A model generated the notes under the pieces. That model was not told the origin of the DNA. It worked only from the letters and a program-made list of their open reading frames with translations, and did no database searches. The translations under genes were made by a program, and so were the position numbers. Shown one piece after another: positions 54,622 through 63,421 of a DNA stretch of 64,000 nucleotides. Every line of letters starts with the position of its first letter. Within the stretch, counting starts at the first letter, position 1. Source of the DNA: Polaromonas sp. (lineage in GTDB: Bacteria > Pseudomonadota > Gammaproteobacteria > Burkholderiales > Burkholderiaceae_C); assembly GCF_029945685.1 (NCBI RefSeq), contig NZ_JAQSDA010000027.1, forward strand, positions 248,001-312,000. The letters run 5' to 3'.

Positions 54622-57315
54622 ATGCTGCGTGAAGGACAAGCCACGGCCATCCACCGTGCAGACTACGTTGCCCCCGCCTACTGGATCGACACCGTCGATC
54701 TGTGTTTTGACCTGGACCCGGCCAAGACGCGTGTGCTCAACAAGATGACGCTGCGGCGCAATGCCGACGTGCCGGCCCAGCCGCTCAAGCTTGACGGCGA
54801 GGAACTCAACCTGGCGCGCGTGCTGGTCAACGGCCAGGGCACCTCGTTCAAGATGGACGGCGACAAACTGGTGCTGGAAAACCTGCCGCTGGGCTCCGAG
54901 TCCTTCGAGCTGGAGATTTTCACCACCTGCGCGCCGGCCAAAAACACCAAGCTGATGGGCCTGTACGTCAGCAACGACTCCTTCTTCACCCAGTGCGAGG
55001 CCGAGGGCTTTCGCCGCATCACCTACTTCCTGGACCGTCCCGACGTGATGGCCAGCTACACCGTGACCTTGCGCGCCGACAAGGCGAGGTACCCGGTGCT
55101 GCTGTCCAACGGCAACCTGGTCGAGCAGGGCGAACTCGAGGGCGGTCGCCACTTTGCGAAGTGGGTGGACCCGCACAAAAAACCCGCCTACCTGTTTGCC
55201 CTGGTGGCCGGCCAGCTGGTCGCACGCGAGCAGCGCATCACCTCGCGCGCCGGAAAAGACCACCTGCTGCAGGTCTATGTGCGCCCGGGCGACCTGGACA
55301 AGACCGAACACGCGATGAACTCGCTGGTGCACTCGGTGGCGTGGGACGAAGCGCGCTTTGGCCTGAGCCTGGACCTGGAGCGTTTCATGATTGTTGCGAC
55401 CAGCGACTTCAACATGGGCGCCATGGAAAACAAGGGCCTGAACATCTTTAACACCAAGTACGTGCTGGCGAACCAGGCGACTGCGACCGACACCGACTAT
55501 TCGAACATCGAAAGCGTGGTCGGCCACGAGTACTTCCACAACTGGACCGGCAACCGCATCACCTGCCGCGACTGGTTCCAGCTGAGCCTGAAAGAAGGCC
55601 TGACGGTGTTCCGCGACCAGGAATTCAGCCAGGACCTCTGCGGCGAAGCCTCGGCCCGCGCCGTCAAGCGCATCGAAGACGTGCGTGTGCTGCGCACTGC
55701 GCAGTTCCCCGAAGACGCCGGCCCGATGTCGCACCCGGTGCGGCCCGACAGCTACATCGAGATCAGCAACTTCTACACCGTCACCATTTACGAAAAAGGC
55801 GCCGAAGTCGTGCGCATGATGCAGACCCTGGTGGGTCGCGACGGTTTTGCCAAAGGCATGAAGCTCTACTTCGAGCGCCACGACGGCCAGGCGGTGACCT
55901 GCGACGACTTTGCGCAGGCCATTGCCGACGCCAACCCAGCCTCCGACCTGGCGCGCCTGCTGCCGCAGTTCAAGCGCTGGTACAGCCAGGCCGGCACCCC
56001 GCGCGTGCATGCCGACGCCGTGTACGACGCCGCCGCACGCAGCTACACCCTCACGCTGGCGCAAAGCTGCGCGCCCACGCCCGGCCAGTCGGCCAAGGAA
56101 ACCTTTGTGATTCCGGTGGGCCTGGGCCTGCTGGGCGCCGACGGTGGCGACCTGCCGCTGCAGCTGGAAGGCGAGCCTGCCGCCGTGGCCGGCCCGCGCA
56201 CGGTTGTGCTGACCGAAGCCAGCCAGACGCTGCGTTTTGTCAACGTGGACGTCGAGCCCGTGCCATCCATCCTGCGCGGTTTCAGCGCGCCGGTGGTGCT
56301 GGAGTTCGATTACAGCGATGCGCAGCTGCTGCACCTGCTGGCGCACGACAGCGACCCTTTCAACCGCTGGGAAGCCGGCCAGCGTCTGGCGGTGCGAAGC
56401 GCTATTAAATCAATAGCTGCTTCCGCTTATCCGGTGGGGGCCGCGCCCCTGAATGACGCCTACATCGAGGCCATGCGCAGTGTGCTGCGCGACCCGGCGC
56501 TGGACGCCGCCTTCAAGGACCTGGTGCTCACCCTGCCGTCGGAAACCTACCTGGCCGAGCAGCTCGACGTTGTGGACCCGCAGCGGGTTCACGCGGTGCG
56601 CGAAGCCATGCGCCTGCAACTCGCCACGGCGCTGCAGGCCGATTGGGAAGCCGCTTTCGAGGCCAACCACGACAACGGCGCCTACACGCCCGACCCGCTG
56701 TCCTCGGGCCGCCGCGCCCTGGCCGGCATGGCGTTGACGCAGCTGTGCCTGGCCGCGGTTGCCAGCGGCGATGCGGTCTGGCCCGGCAAGACGTATCAGC
56801 GTTTCAAGGACGCCGGCAACATGACCGACCGCTTCAACGCGCTCGCCGCGCTGGTGTCCAGCGGCCACCCGCTGGCCGCCGGGGCGCTGCAGCGCTTTCA
56901 TGCCATGTTCAAGGACGAGGCGCTGGTCATCGACAAATGGTTCAGCCTGCAGACCAGCGCGCCGGACCGCGGCGGCAACATCCTGCCGGCCGTGAAACAG
57001 CTCATGAAACATGCCGACTTCAGCCTGCGCAACCCGAACCGCGCGCGCAGCGTCGTCAGCACCTACTGCCAAGGCAACCCGGCCGGTTTCCACCGCGCGG
57101 ATGCCGCCGGCTACGTGTTCTGGAGCGAACGCGTGATCGAGCTCGACGCCATCAACCCGCAGGTGGCGGCCCGCCTGGCACGCGCGCTGGACCGCTGGAG
57201 CAAGCTGGCCGAGCCCTACCGCAGCGCCGCGCGTGAAGCGATTGCCCGCGTCGCCGCCCGCACCGACCTGAGCAAGGACACGCTGGAAGTCGTCACGCGG
57301 GCCCTGGCAGATTGA
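54622..57315 (+). CDS. pepN: Aminopeptidase N
   Basis: 897-residue M1 zinc metallopeptidase, E. coli PepN type. Exopeptidase motif GAMEN (TSDFNMGAMENKGLNIFNTK) and zinc site HEYFHNWTGNR with the downstream glutamate in LKEGLTVFRDQEFS. The four-domain length is normal for the family (about 870-890). Residues about 594-607 (SAIKSIAASAYPVG), between the central beta domain and the C-terminal helical domain, are encoded by a family A repeat. It lies 42 bases after prfB. Confidence 0.96.
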   Translation: MLREGQATAIHRADYVAPAYWIDTVDLCFDLDPAKTRVLNKMTLRRNADVPAQPLKLDGEELNLARVLVNGQGTSFKMDGDKLVLENLPLGSESFELEIFTTCAPAKNTKLMGLYVSNDSFFTQCEAEGFRRITYFLDRPDVMASYTVTLRADKARYPVLLSNGNLVEQGELEGGRHFAKWVDPHKKPAYLFALVAGQLVAREQRITSRAGKDHLLQVYVRPGDLDKTEHAMNSLVHSVAWDEARFGLSLDLERFMIVATSDFNMGAMENKGLNIFNTKYVLANQATATDTDYSNIESVVGHEYFHNWTGNRITCRDWFQLSLKEGLTVFRDQEFSQDLCGEASARAVKRIEDVRVLRTAQFPEDAGPMSHPVRPDSYIEISNFYTVTIYEKGAEVVRMMQTLVGRDGFAKGMKLYFERHDGQAVTCDDFAQAIADANPASDLARLLPQFKRWYSQAGTPRVHADAVYDAAARSYTLTLAQSCAPTPGQSAKETFVIPVGLGLLGADGGDLPLQLEGEPAAVAGPRTVVLTEASQTLRFVNVDVEPVPSILRGFSAPVVLEFDYSDAQLLHLLAHDSDPFNRWEAGQRLAVRSAIKSIAASAYPVGAAPLNDAYIEAMRSVLRDPALDAAFKDLVLTLPSETYLAEQLDVVDPQRVHAVREAMRLQLATALQADWEAAFEANHDNGAYTPDPLSSGRRALAGMALTQLCLAAVASGDAVWPGKTYQRFKDAGNMTDRFNALAALVSSGHPLAAGALQRFHAMFKDEALVIDKWFSLQTSAPDRGGNILPAVKQLMKHADFSLRNPNRARSVVSTYCQGNPAGFHRADAAGYVFWSERVIELDAINPQVAARLARALDRWSKLAEPYRSAAREAIARVAARTDLSKDTLEVVTRALAD
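56401..56432 (+). repeat. Family A repeat (left half), inside pepN
   Basis: Hairpin GCTATT-AAATC-AATAGC, followed by TGCTTCCGCTTATCC. The hairpin is perfect and far more AT-rich than the surrounding coding sequence, and it is read in frame. Confidence 0.75.
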
Positions 57316-57317
57316 AT

Positions 57318-57410
57318 GGCCCCCACGCTTGTCACTTCGTGTACTACGCTGCCCCCCGCGGGGGCCGCTGCGCCTGCGGCCCGGCTAAGCCGGTTCCGCG
57401 GCCCCTGCTG
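57318..57410 (+). repeat. Family B repeat between pepN and fbp
   Basis: GGCCCCCACGCTTGTCACTT, CTGCCCCCCGCGGGGGCCGC (hairpin), CTGCGGCCCGGCTAAGCCGG, TTCCGCGGCCCCTGCTGAAA. This is a complete intergenic copy, free of coding constraint, and it defines the full length of the element (about 93-120 bp). Confidence 0.85.
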
Positions 57411-57469
57411 AAAAAAGCGGGGAAGACATGCAACGTCCGCCCTTTTAATTTTCGACGACTGGAGTCCTC

Positions 57470-58477
57470 ATGAGTTCCAAAGTTTCCCTGACGCGCTACC
57501 TGATCGAGCAGCAGCGCATCGACGGCCACATCCCCTCTCAGCTGCGCCTGCTGCTGGAAGTGGTGGCCCGCGCCTGCAAAAGCATCAGCCAGGCCGTCAA
57601 CAAAGGCGCGCTGGGCAGCGCGATGGGCAGCGCCGACAGCGAGAACGTGCAGGGCGAGATGCAGAAAAAGCTCGACATCATCGCCAACGAGGTGCTGATC
57701 GAGGCCAACGAATGGGGCGGCCACCTGGCCGGCATGGCGTCCGAGGAAATGGACACCATCTACGTGGTGCCGAACCGCTACCCCAAGGGTGAATACCTGC
57801 TGCTGTTCGACCCGCTAGACGGCTCCAGCAACATCGACATCAACGTCAGCATCGGCACCATCTTCAGCGTGCTGAAAATGCCCGAAGACGACCGCGGGGT
57901 GGACGAAGGCGACTTCCTGCAGGCCGGCAACAAGCAGGTGGCCGCGGGTTACTGCATCTACGGCCCGCAGACCACGCTGGTGCTGACGGTGGGCGACGGC
58001 GTCGCCATGTTCACGCTGGACCGCGAGCAGGGCTCGTTTGTGCTGATCGAAGAGAACGTGCAGATCCCCGAAGACACCAAGGAGTTCGCCATCAACATGA
58101 GCAACATGCGGCACTGGGACCAGCCGGTGAAACGCTACGTGGACGAACTGCTGGCCGGCAAGGACGGCCCGCGCGGCAAGGACTTCAACATGCGCTGGGT
58201 GGCCGCCATGGTGGCCGACGTGCACCGCATCCTGTGCCGCGGCGGCATCTTCATGTACCCCTGGGACAAACGCGAGCCCGAAAAAGCCGGCAAGCTGCGG
58301 CTGATGTACGAAGCCAACCCCATGAGCTGGCTGATCGAGCAGGCCGGCGGCGCAGCCACCAACGGCCACCAGCGCATCCTGGACATCCAGCCCGGCAAGC
58401 TGCACGAGCGCGTGAGCGTGATCCTGGGTTCGAAGAACGAAGTCGAGCGCGTCACCGCCTACCACGCCAAGCTATAA
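57470..58477 (+). CDS. fbp: Fructose-1,6-bisphosphatase, class 1
   Basis: 335-residue magnesium-dependent phosphatase of gluconeogenesis (and of the Calvin cycle where present). The metal and substrate motif is [20 protein letters not shown]; the 6-phosphate region includes [20 protein letters not shown], and [20 protein letters not shown] and [19 protein letters not shown] close the active site. The stop codon lies within the -10 box of the following tRNA. Confidence 0.96.
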   Translation: MSSKVSLTRYLIEQQRIDGHIPSQLRLLLEVVARACKSISQAVNKGALGSAMGSADSENVQGEMQKKLDIIANEVLIEANEWGGHLAGMASEEMDTIYVVPNRYPKGEYLLLFDPLDGSSNIDINVSIGTIFSVLKMPEDDRGVDEGDFLQAGNKQVAAGYCIYGPQTTLVLTVGDGVAMFTLDREQGSFVLIEENVQIPEDTKEFAINMSNMRHWDQPVKRYVDELLAGKDGPRGKDFNMRWVAAMVADVHRILCRGGIFMYPWDKREPEKAGKLRLMYEANPMSWLIEQAGGAATNGHQRILDIQPGKLHERVSVILGSKNEVERVTAYHAKL

Positions 58478-58478
58478 T
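58473..58478 (+). promoter_or_regulatory. Candidate -10 box of the tRNA-Thr promoter overlapping the fbp stop codon
   Basis: TATAAT, a perfect sigma-70 -10 hexamer, 22 bases before the tRNA 5' end; the fbp TAA is inside it. The -35 region at about 58451-58456 (GTCACC) is poor, so strength is uncertain. Confidence 0.5.
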
Positions 58479-58499
58479 CGCAGGCTGAATTCAAAAACC

Positions 58500-58575
58500 G
58501 CCGGTGTAGCTCAGTCGGTAGAGCAGCTCATTCGTAATGAGAAGGTCGGGTGTTCGATTCATCTCTCCGGCACCA
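58500..58575 (+). tRNA. tRNA-Thr (CGT)
   Basis: 76 bases with CCA encoded; anticodon CGT in loop TTCGTAA between stems CTCAT and ATGAG. D-arm AGCTCAGTCGGTAGAGC is standard. The acceptor GCCGGTG/CTCCGGC has one mismatch (T6-T67), and the T-stem GGGTG/CATCT has G-T pairs at 49-65 and 51-63, so it is a little degenerate. It is followed by a terminator and a low-GC islet. Confidence 0.93.
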
Positions 58576-58579
58576 AATG

Positions 58580-58614
58580 AAAAGCCTCTGTTTCGCAAGG
58601 AACAGGGGCTTTTT
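58580..58614 (+). terminator. Intrinsic terminator after tRNA-Thr
   Basis: 13-bp stem AAAAGCCTCTGTT (58580-58592) / AACAGGGGCTTTT (58601-58613) with an 8-base loop and a T tail. Confidence 0.85.
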
Positions 58615-58643
58615 CATGGAGTCAATTCGTAGCCGGCCAGAAA

Positions 58644-59186
58644 TTATGGCGCAACTTCACCTTCAGAAGAAGCGATATCCGAATTTCGCTCGCCCAGTCG
58701 GCGCTCAATGTATCGCCTCAGCCCATGTATAAGGCAGGTCAATTCGTTTGGGAAGTATTGAACCAATGCTTCATCCAAAGGCGCGCCGAGATCCATCCAG
58801 AATTGACTCAATTCGAACTGTTCCACCAAGCTGTAATCTTTAAAAAACTCATAGTGGTATCGTCCTTTCTCAAAAGCAAACTGATACGCGATCAGCAGCT
58901 TATTTAGGTCGCTGAAGTCGGTATATCCTGGCATTCTCGAAACGGCCGAACTCAAAATCTCGTTGCGAACGGATTCAGGCAACGTACTCCACTGGGCCGC
59001 ATATTTGTGATTGTTTTTGGGGGATGTACCCGATAGAACAATTGCGCACTTAAGCAGCACCTCAAAGCCAAGGATCGATAAAAGCGCTCCCGAATCAGAT
59101 TGCCTATCGAGAGAGCCTGCCAAAATATCGGCGTCGGCGAGTCGAGCATTCGCGTCGGCGTACATACGTATCGCATGGTCGTACAC
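58644..59186 (-). CDS. Hypothetical protein, possibly HEPN-like
   Basis: 180 residues, mostly helical. LSILGFEVLLKCAIVLSGTS with KNNHKYAAQWSTLPE, then FAFEKGRYHYEFF, resembles HEPN-type helical proteins, but I cannot place the RNase motif with confidence. Base composition is lower in GC than the flanks. It lies in a tRNA-Thr-adjacent islet with toxin-antitoxin genes, which fits a defence or mobile-gene role. The function is not assigned. Confidence 0.45.
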   Translation of the reverse strand: MYDHAIRMYADANARLADADILAGSLDRQSDSGALLSILGFEVLLKCAIVLSGTSPKNNHKYAAQWSTLPESVRNEILSSAVSRMPGYTDFSDLNKLLIAYQFAFEKGRYHYEFFKDYSLVEQFELSQFWMDLGAPLDEALVQYFPNELTCLIHGLRRYIERRLGERNSDIASSEGEVAP

Positions 59187-59203
59187 AGGAGTCCTCCACT
59201 AAG

Positions 59204-59497
59204 TTACGCGTGCGTCGAAGCCCTGGCCGTCAGCTCAATTCCCAACGCCTTCATGACCGCCAGCGTCGTCTTCAAGGTGGGGTTGCCGTTCTCGCTGAAA
59301 GCACGGTAAAGCTGCTCGCGAGACAGGCCGGTCTGGCCGGCAATTTGCGTCATGCCTTTGGCGCGCGCAACAACGCCCAGCGCCTTGGCGATGTAGGCGG
59401 CGTCGCCGGTTTCCAGTGCGTCGGCCATGAAGAAGGCAATTTCCTCGCCATTGACCAGCGCGGCAGCAGGATCGTAGGTCGTCAGTTTCTCAGCCAT
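59204..59497 (-). CDS. Solitary addiction-module antidote protein (HI1420 type)
   Basis: 97 residues. The N-terminal AEKLTTYDPAAALVNGEEIA with FFMADALETGDAAYIAKALG precedes an HTH (VVARAKGMTQIAGQTGLSRE with QLYRAFSENGNPTLKT). This pattern is characteristic of the HI1420 family, normally just downstream of a RelE/ParE-like HI1419 toxin. No such toxin gene lies on either side here, so it is an orphan antidote or has been separated from its toxin. Confidence 0.8.
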   Translation of the reverse strand: MAEKLTTYDPAAALVNGEEIAFFMADALETGDAAYIAKALGVVARAKGMTQIAGQTGLSREQLYRAFSENGNPTLKTTLAVMKALGIELTARASTHA

Positions 59498-59545
59498 CTT
59501 GCTGCCTCCATTCTTTTTTTCCGTCTAAGTGAATCCCGAATCAGT

Positions 59546-59827
59546 TTATGCGTGCGTCCGCACCCAGTTTTTCAAGGCATCGTTGATACGGGTTTGCCAG
59601 CCATCACCCGTAGCCCTGAATTTCTCCACCACCTCCACGTCCAGGCGCAGGGTGACCTGGGTCTTGCTGCCACTGCCCAGCGGGCGGCCACGACGCACCT
59701 GTGGTTTGACTTGCAACCATTCGGCATCCGTGAAGGCGACTGCATCAGGGTCTGCCAGGGCAGCGGCCATGATGGCGGCATCCTCGGCAGGGGTCGGAAG
59801 GATGGTTCCGGGTTTAAGTTTCGGCAT
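59546..59827 (-). CDS. brnA: BrnA-family antitoxin
   Basis: 93 residues. The C-terminal ribbon-helix-helix segment TQVTLRLDVEVVEKFRATGD with GWQTRINDALKNWVRTHA, and the LKPGTILPTPAEDAAIMAAA N-terminus, are typical of BrnA, which neutralises the BrnT ribonuclease and represses the operon. It overlaps the end of the upstream brnT frame by 14 bases, the normal brnT-brnA order. Confidence 0.85.
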   Translation of the reverse strand: MPKLKPGTILPTPAEDAAIMAAALADPDAVAFTDAEWLQVKPQVRRGRPLGSGSKTQVTLRLDVEVVEKFRATGDGWQTRINDALKNWVRTHA

Positions 59828-60091
59828 AACGTTTCACCTCGCGTGTGTTGGCTTTTTTCAAGCTGATGATGCGGCGCTCTGTGGGCAACTCGGGCGGGCG
59901 GTCAACAAACACCACGACCATGATGCGCAAGCCGATGTAGCCCAGTGCCACCATGCGGGCCTCGTCATACGCGCGGCGCTGATCAGGCCACACCACGGCG
60001 GTTTCCCATTCAAAACCCACGGCGTCCAGCAATGACAGCCATGCTTAGAAAGGTTCGCGGCATCCTTGGCTGGGTCGAACGTCACGTTCAT
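59814..60091 (-). pseudogene. brnT: BrnT-family toxin, frameshifted
   Basis: The N-terminal frame reads MNVTFDPAKDAANLSKHG; the rest is one frame away, SLLDAVGFEWETAVVWPDQR, MVALGYIGLRIMVVVFVDRP and RRIISLKKANTREVKRYAET. Together they make a full BrnT of about 92 residues. One base is missing near 60036-60037, between the HG and SLL codons. Either the toxin is dead or this is a sequencing error. BrnT proteins are ribonuclease toxins of type II systems. Confidence 0.82.
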
Positions 60092-60096
60092 GGTTT

Positions 60097-60141
60097 ATTG
60101 TAGTTACGTTTATTCGAATTACAAGGATTATTTGTAACTAC
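60097..60141 (-). promoter_or_regulatory. Candidate brnTA promoter and inverted repeat
   Basis: Minus strand shows TTGTAA (60119-60124), a 16-base spacer and TACAAT (60097-60102), only five bases before the brnT ATG, which would give a nearly leaderless message. Perfect 8-bp arms GTAGTTAC (60100-60107) and GTAACTAC (60134-60141) flank it, and ATTCGAAT (60112-60119) is a palindrome between them. A BrnA operator is plausible. The 218-bp gap beyond brnT holds no gene. Confidence 0.45.
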
Positions 60142-60310
60142 GCTATATCAGCAAACCGAGATTTTTCGGGCTCACACCCCATAACCCCGGGAATGATCGG
60201 CGGGCTCTGGCGCCGCTCGCACCTGCCTTGGCGAACGCGCTGACACCCCGTGCAAATTTGACGGGGGGGCTTGGCGCGGCTCGAATCCGCGCATCGACCG
60301 AAACACAGCG

Positions 60311-60823
60311 TCAGTGCCGGTGCTGCATGACCCACTTCGCATAAACACGAACATAGTCATGCACCGCCGTGTCGGTTTCGGCCTGGTCGAGCGCGAGCCA
60401 TTGCCACCGGGCATGTTGTTCGCCGGCGCCCTGCGGCAACTGGAGATGTGTTTCCTCGCCCTGCGTCAGCTGCAGCCACAGCGGCAGGTTCACGTAGTGG
60501 GTGGACACCTGGGGGTCAAAGGCGCTGTCCGGGTAGAAGTGGTCCCAGGTGCCCATGAGCGTCGCGCGTTCGAGCGCGGATGCGGGCAAGCCCAGCTCGT
60601 CGTGCGCGATGCGCAGTTTGGCATGGGCCAGGGGTTCGTTTTTCCGTATCCGGCCTCCCGGCGTGAACCACCAGCCGCGAGCCGGCGCGTTGTTGCGCAG
60701 GCCCAGCAGCAGCTGGCCGTCGGTATTGGTCAACACGAGGTCGATGGACACCAGCGGCAAGGCCGCGCAGGCGGCAGAGAACTGGGCGATGGGCAACGGG
60801 AGGGGCAAGGGTGGCAGGCTCAT
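60311..60823 (-). CDS. Nudix hydrolase, GDP-mannose mannosyl hydrolase-like
   Basis: 170 residues. The modified Nudix box GGRIRKNEPLAHAKLRIAHD with ELGLP lacks one of the usual glutamates, as in GDP-mannose mannosyl hydrolases (NudD/Gmm). VSIDLVLTNTDGQLLLGLRN, GWWFTPGGRI and FYPDSAFDPQVSTHYVNLPL also match that subgroup. The start MSLPPLPLPLP at 60823 was preferred; ATGs 24 and 81 bases upstream are possible. Likely substrate is a GDP-sugar, but a phosphomutase link is only by analogy. Confidence 0.85.
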   Translation of the reverse strand: MSLPPLPLPLPIAQFSAACAALPLVSIDLVLTNTDGQLLLGLRNNAPARGWWFTPGGRIRKNEPLAHAKLRIAHDELGLPASALERATLMGTWDHFYPDSAFDPQVSTHYVNLPLWLQLTQGEETHLQLPQGAGEQHARWQWLALDQAETDTAVHDYVRVYAKWVMQHRH

Positions 60824-60876
60824 GGATGGGTTTCGCTTCGGGGACATTCTCGACGATGGCTTGTTTCCGGCTGATT

Positions 60877-60939
60877 CATCAAGCCAAATCGGGTGCCAGC
60901 CCAATCAACCCCTGCGCAGGCAGCTATCGAAACAGTAGC
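60877..60939 (-). repeat. Family A repeat between the Nudix and YdjM-like genes
   Basis: Minus strand GCTACTGTTTCGATAGC then TGCCTGCGCAGGGGTTGATT, GGGCTGGCACCCGATTTGGC. It lies in the 137-bp gap upstream of the Nudix gene and downstream of the YdjM-like gene. Confidence 0.65.
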
Positions 60940-60960
60940 ACAGAGTGCGACCCCAGCCCC

Positions 60961-61968
60961 TCACCGCGGTGGTGGCAACTGCTCGCCCCACATGCGCCGC
61001 CACAGCCAGGGCAAAGCCGTCGCCACATCGGGCCGCGCGCTGTTGAGTGTGGGCACGTGGCTTTGCGCGGCGCGGGCCGCGGCGGTGCCCAGGTCGAAGT
61101 GGAAGGTGTAGGCCGGCTCCTGGCCCATGCGCAGGTCGGTGACAAACAGGCGCCCTCCCGCTTCCGACAGGCGGAAAAAGCCGTGGCTGAAGGCCGCGAT
61201 GCGCGCCACCGGTGGGTCCTGGCCGTGCAAGGTGATCAGGTCGGCGCCGCGCTCGTGCGCCGTCCAGGTGATGCGCGGTGAGGTGTCAAGCAGCGAATAG
61301 TGGCCTTCAAAATACTGCGTGGGGGTGGTGGCGACCAGGCGCCAGAGCAGCGTGTTGAAGGGCGCGGGGGTGACCAGCAGCGCACTGGCGGTGATGCCCT
61401 CGGCCTGCAGCGAGCTGCGCGCCACCGCGGTGGCCTGTTGCTGCGCCAGCACGCTCCAGCCGAGGTAGAGCGTGCTGAGCACCAGCGCCGCCGCGTTCCA
61501 TCGCAGGCCGAGGCTGCTTTTGAGGCGCAGCGCAGCGACCACGCCGACGATCAATGGCACGGTGTAAAGCGGGTCGATGATGAACACGCTGCCCACCCCG
61601 AACGGGTAGTTGGTGAACGGCAGCAGCAGTTGCGTGCCGTACACCGTCATGGCGTCCAGCAGGGGGTGGGTGACAAGCGCCAGCCAGAGTGCCAGCCACC
61701 AGCGCTTGAACATCACGGCCTCGCCGTGCAGCCGCGACACCACCCAGGCCAGCGGCGGTGCGGCCAGCGTGAGGTAGAACAGCGCGTGGCTTTCGGCGCG
61801 GTGCAAGGTCATGTTGAGGATGGCGTTGCCGTGGTCGATGAAGGCGTCCAGGTCCGGCAGCGTGCCTGCTACCCCGCCCCACAACGCGGCCTTCCACACA
61901 GCGGTGCGCCGCCCCATGACGGCCACGCTGACAGCCGAGCCAAGTGCAATCTGGGTCAGTGAATCCAT
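60961..61968 (-). CDS. YdjM-like (DUF457) inner-membrane metal-dependent hydrolase
   Basis: 335 residues with about five hydrophobic segments. The N-terminus MDSLTQIALGSAVSVAVMGR, the metal-site-like segments GTLPDLDAFIDHGNAILNMT and HRAESHALFY, and ALVTHPLLDAMTVYGTQLLL with FIIDPLYTVPLI carry the conserved H/D pattern of the family. E. coli YdjM is LexA-regulated; no LexA box was seen here. The catalytic role is unproven. Confidence 0.88.
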   Translation of the reverse strand: MDSLTQIALGSAVSVAVMGRRTAVWKAALWGGVAGTLPDLDAFIDHGNAILNMTLHRAESHALFYLTLAAPPLAWVVSRLHGEAVMFKRWWLALWLALVTHPLLDAMTVYGTQLLLPFTNYPFGVGSVFIIDPLYTVPLIVGVVAALRLKSSLGLRWNAAALVLSTLYLGWSVLAQQQATAVARSSLQAEGITASALLVTPAPFNTLLWRLVATTPTQYFEGHYSLLDTSPRITWTAHERGADLITLHGQDPPVARIAAFSHGFFRLSEAGGRLFVTDLRMGQEPAYTFHFDLGTAAARAAQSHVPTLNSARPDVATALPWLWRRMWGEQLPPPR

Positions 61969-62098
61969 GGCGGGCAGCTTAACGCAGCGGCCCGCCGGCA
62001 GGCGCGACGTGGGGCCCTTTCCCCCTGGCCGGGACGGGACGTTGTGCGCGCACCGGGCGCCGTGTCACCCGCCGGCATGTCAGAAAAACAGGCTGGGG

Positions 62099-63421
62099 TC
62101 AGGGCACCGGCGTCTGTTTGCCGCGCCGCCAGAAGTGAGCCATCAAGGGCTTGACGCTGACGCCGTGGAGCAGGATGGACAGCGCCACCACCACCAGCGT
62201 CATCTGGATCATCTGCAGGGCCAGCGTCTCGGGCAATTCGTGCTGGATGGCGTACATCAGGTAATACAGCGAACCAATGCCGCGCACGCCGAACCAGGCG
62301 GTCATGCCGCGTATGCGCCAGGGCGCCGGTGTGAACCACATGCCGACCAGCACACTGAGCGGGCGCGCCACCAGAAACAGGAACAAGGCCAGCCCCACCG
62401 CCGGCCAGCTCCAGGAGGAGAGGAACATGGAGCCACCCACCAGCAGCACCAGCACCAGCTCCGACAGCCGCTCCAGGTGCTCCTTGAAGACCAGCGAGCC
62501 TTCGCTGACCGTGTGCAGCGAGTCCGGATCGTCGGCGGGGCCGGCGCTGACCGGCGCGCCCGGTCCGGCAGTTTCGGTGGCGCCGGCGGATGGCTTGAGC
62601 GCGTTCCGTGCCAGCTTCAGTTCAGCCTGGCGCAGCGCCACGGCGGCAAAAAAGACGGCCAGAAAACCCCAGGCATGCACCATCACCGTCAAGCCGTAGA
62701 CCACGCCGATCAGCCCCAGGCCGAGGAAGTCGTCAAGCAACTCGTGCCTGTGCGGCGCACGCCGGAACTTCCAGCCCAGGCGGGCCAGCGCAATCCCTGC
62801 CACGCCGCCGATCAGGATGGCGGCCAGCGTGGCCCACAGCACATCCACCAGGATCCAGCGCAGGCCGAAGTCGCCGAGCTCGTGCAGGCCCAGCAGGCCC
62901 AGCCCCAGCATCACAAAGGGAAAGGCGCTGCCGTCGTTCATGCCCGCCTCGCAGGTCAGGGTAAAACGCAGTTGGTCACGGTCGCCCGGGTGGCGGATCT
63001 GCACATCGGTGGCCAGCACCGGGTCGGTCGGTGCCAGGATCGCGCCCAGCAAAACGCCGGCGCCCAGCGGCAGGCCCAGCACATAGAAGGCAAAGGCCGC
63101 CACCATCGCGACGGTCAGGGTCATGGACACGGTGGCCAGCAGAATCGGCGCGCGCCAGCGGGCAAAGCTGAAGGGCACCGGCATCTTGACGCCGGCGGAA
63201 AACAGGGAGATCAGCACCGCCCCCTCGGTCAGCACCTCCAGCAGGGCCGACTCCTTGAGCGGGTTGAAGTGCATCAGGTTGAGCACGCTGGGGCCGACCA
63301 GCAGCCCCACGGCCAGGTAAATGATGGCGGCCGTGACCGGCGACCGCTTGAGCACGGTATGGGTCAGACCCATCACCAGCAGCAGGCCGCCCACCAGCAT
63401 GAACCACAGGGCATTATTCAT
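62099..63421 (-). CDS. CPA1-family Na+(cation)/H+ antiporter
   Basis: 440 residues with about twelve membrane segments. The ion-binding motifs GAILAPTDPVLATDVQIRHP and EAGMNDGSAFPFVMLGLGL (ND pair) are those of CPA1 exchangers. A hydrophilic loop (SAGATETAGPGAPVSAGPAD) sits between helices before FKEHLERLSELVLVLLVGGS. Exports sodium or potassium in exchange for protons. Single gene; the neighbours do not indicate a special role. Confidence 0.9.
   Translation of the reverse strand: MNNALWFMLVGGLLLVMGLTHTVLKRSPVTAAIIYLAVGLLVGPSVLNLMHFNPLKESALLEVLTEGAVLISLFSAGVKMPVPFSFARWRAPILLATVSMTLTVAMVAAFAFYVLGLPLGAGVLLGAILAPTDPVLATDVQIRHPGDRDQLRFTLTCEAGMNDGSAFPFVMLGLGLLGLHELGDFGLRWILVDVLWATLAAILIGGVAGIALARLGWKFRRAPHRHELLDDFLGLGLIGVVYGLTVMVHAWGFLAVFFAAVALRQAELKLARNALKPSAGATETAGPGAPVSAGPADDPDSLHTVSEGSLVFKEHLERLSELVLVLLVGGSMFLSSWSWPAVGLALFLFLVARPLSVLVGMWFTPAPWRIRGMTAWFGVRGIGSLYYLMYAIQHELPETLALQMIQMTLVVVALSILLHGVSVKPLMAHFWRRGKQTPVP

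Noticed and set aside
53581-56346. A 921-codon open frame on the minus strand opposite prfB and pepN
   Set aside because: It mirrors the third-position GC bias of the real genes, has no domain I recognise, and prfB and pepN with full catalytic motifs lie on the other strand.
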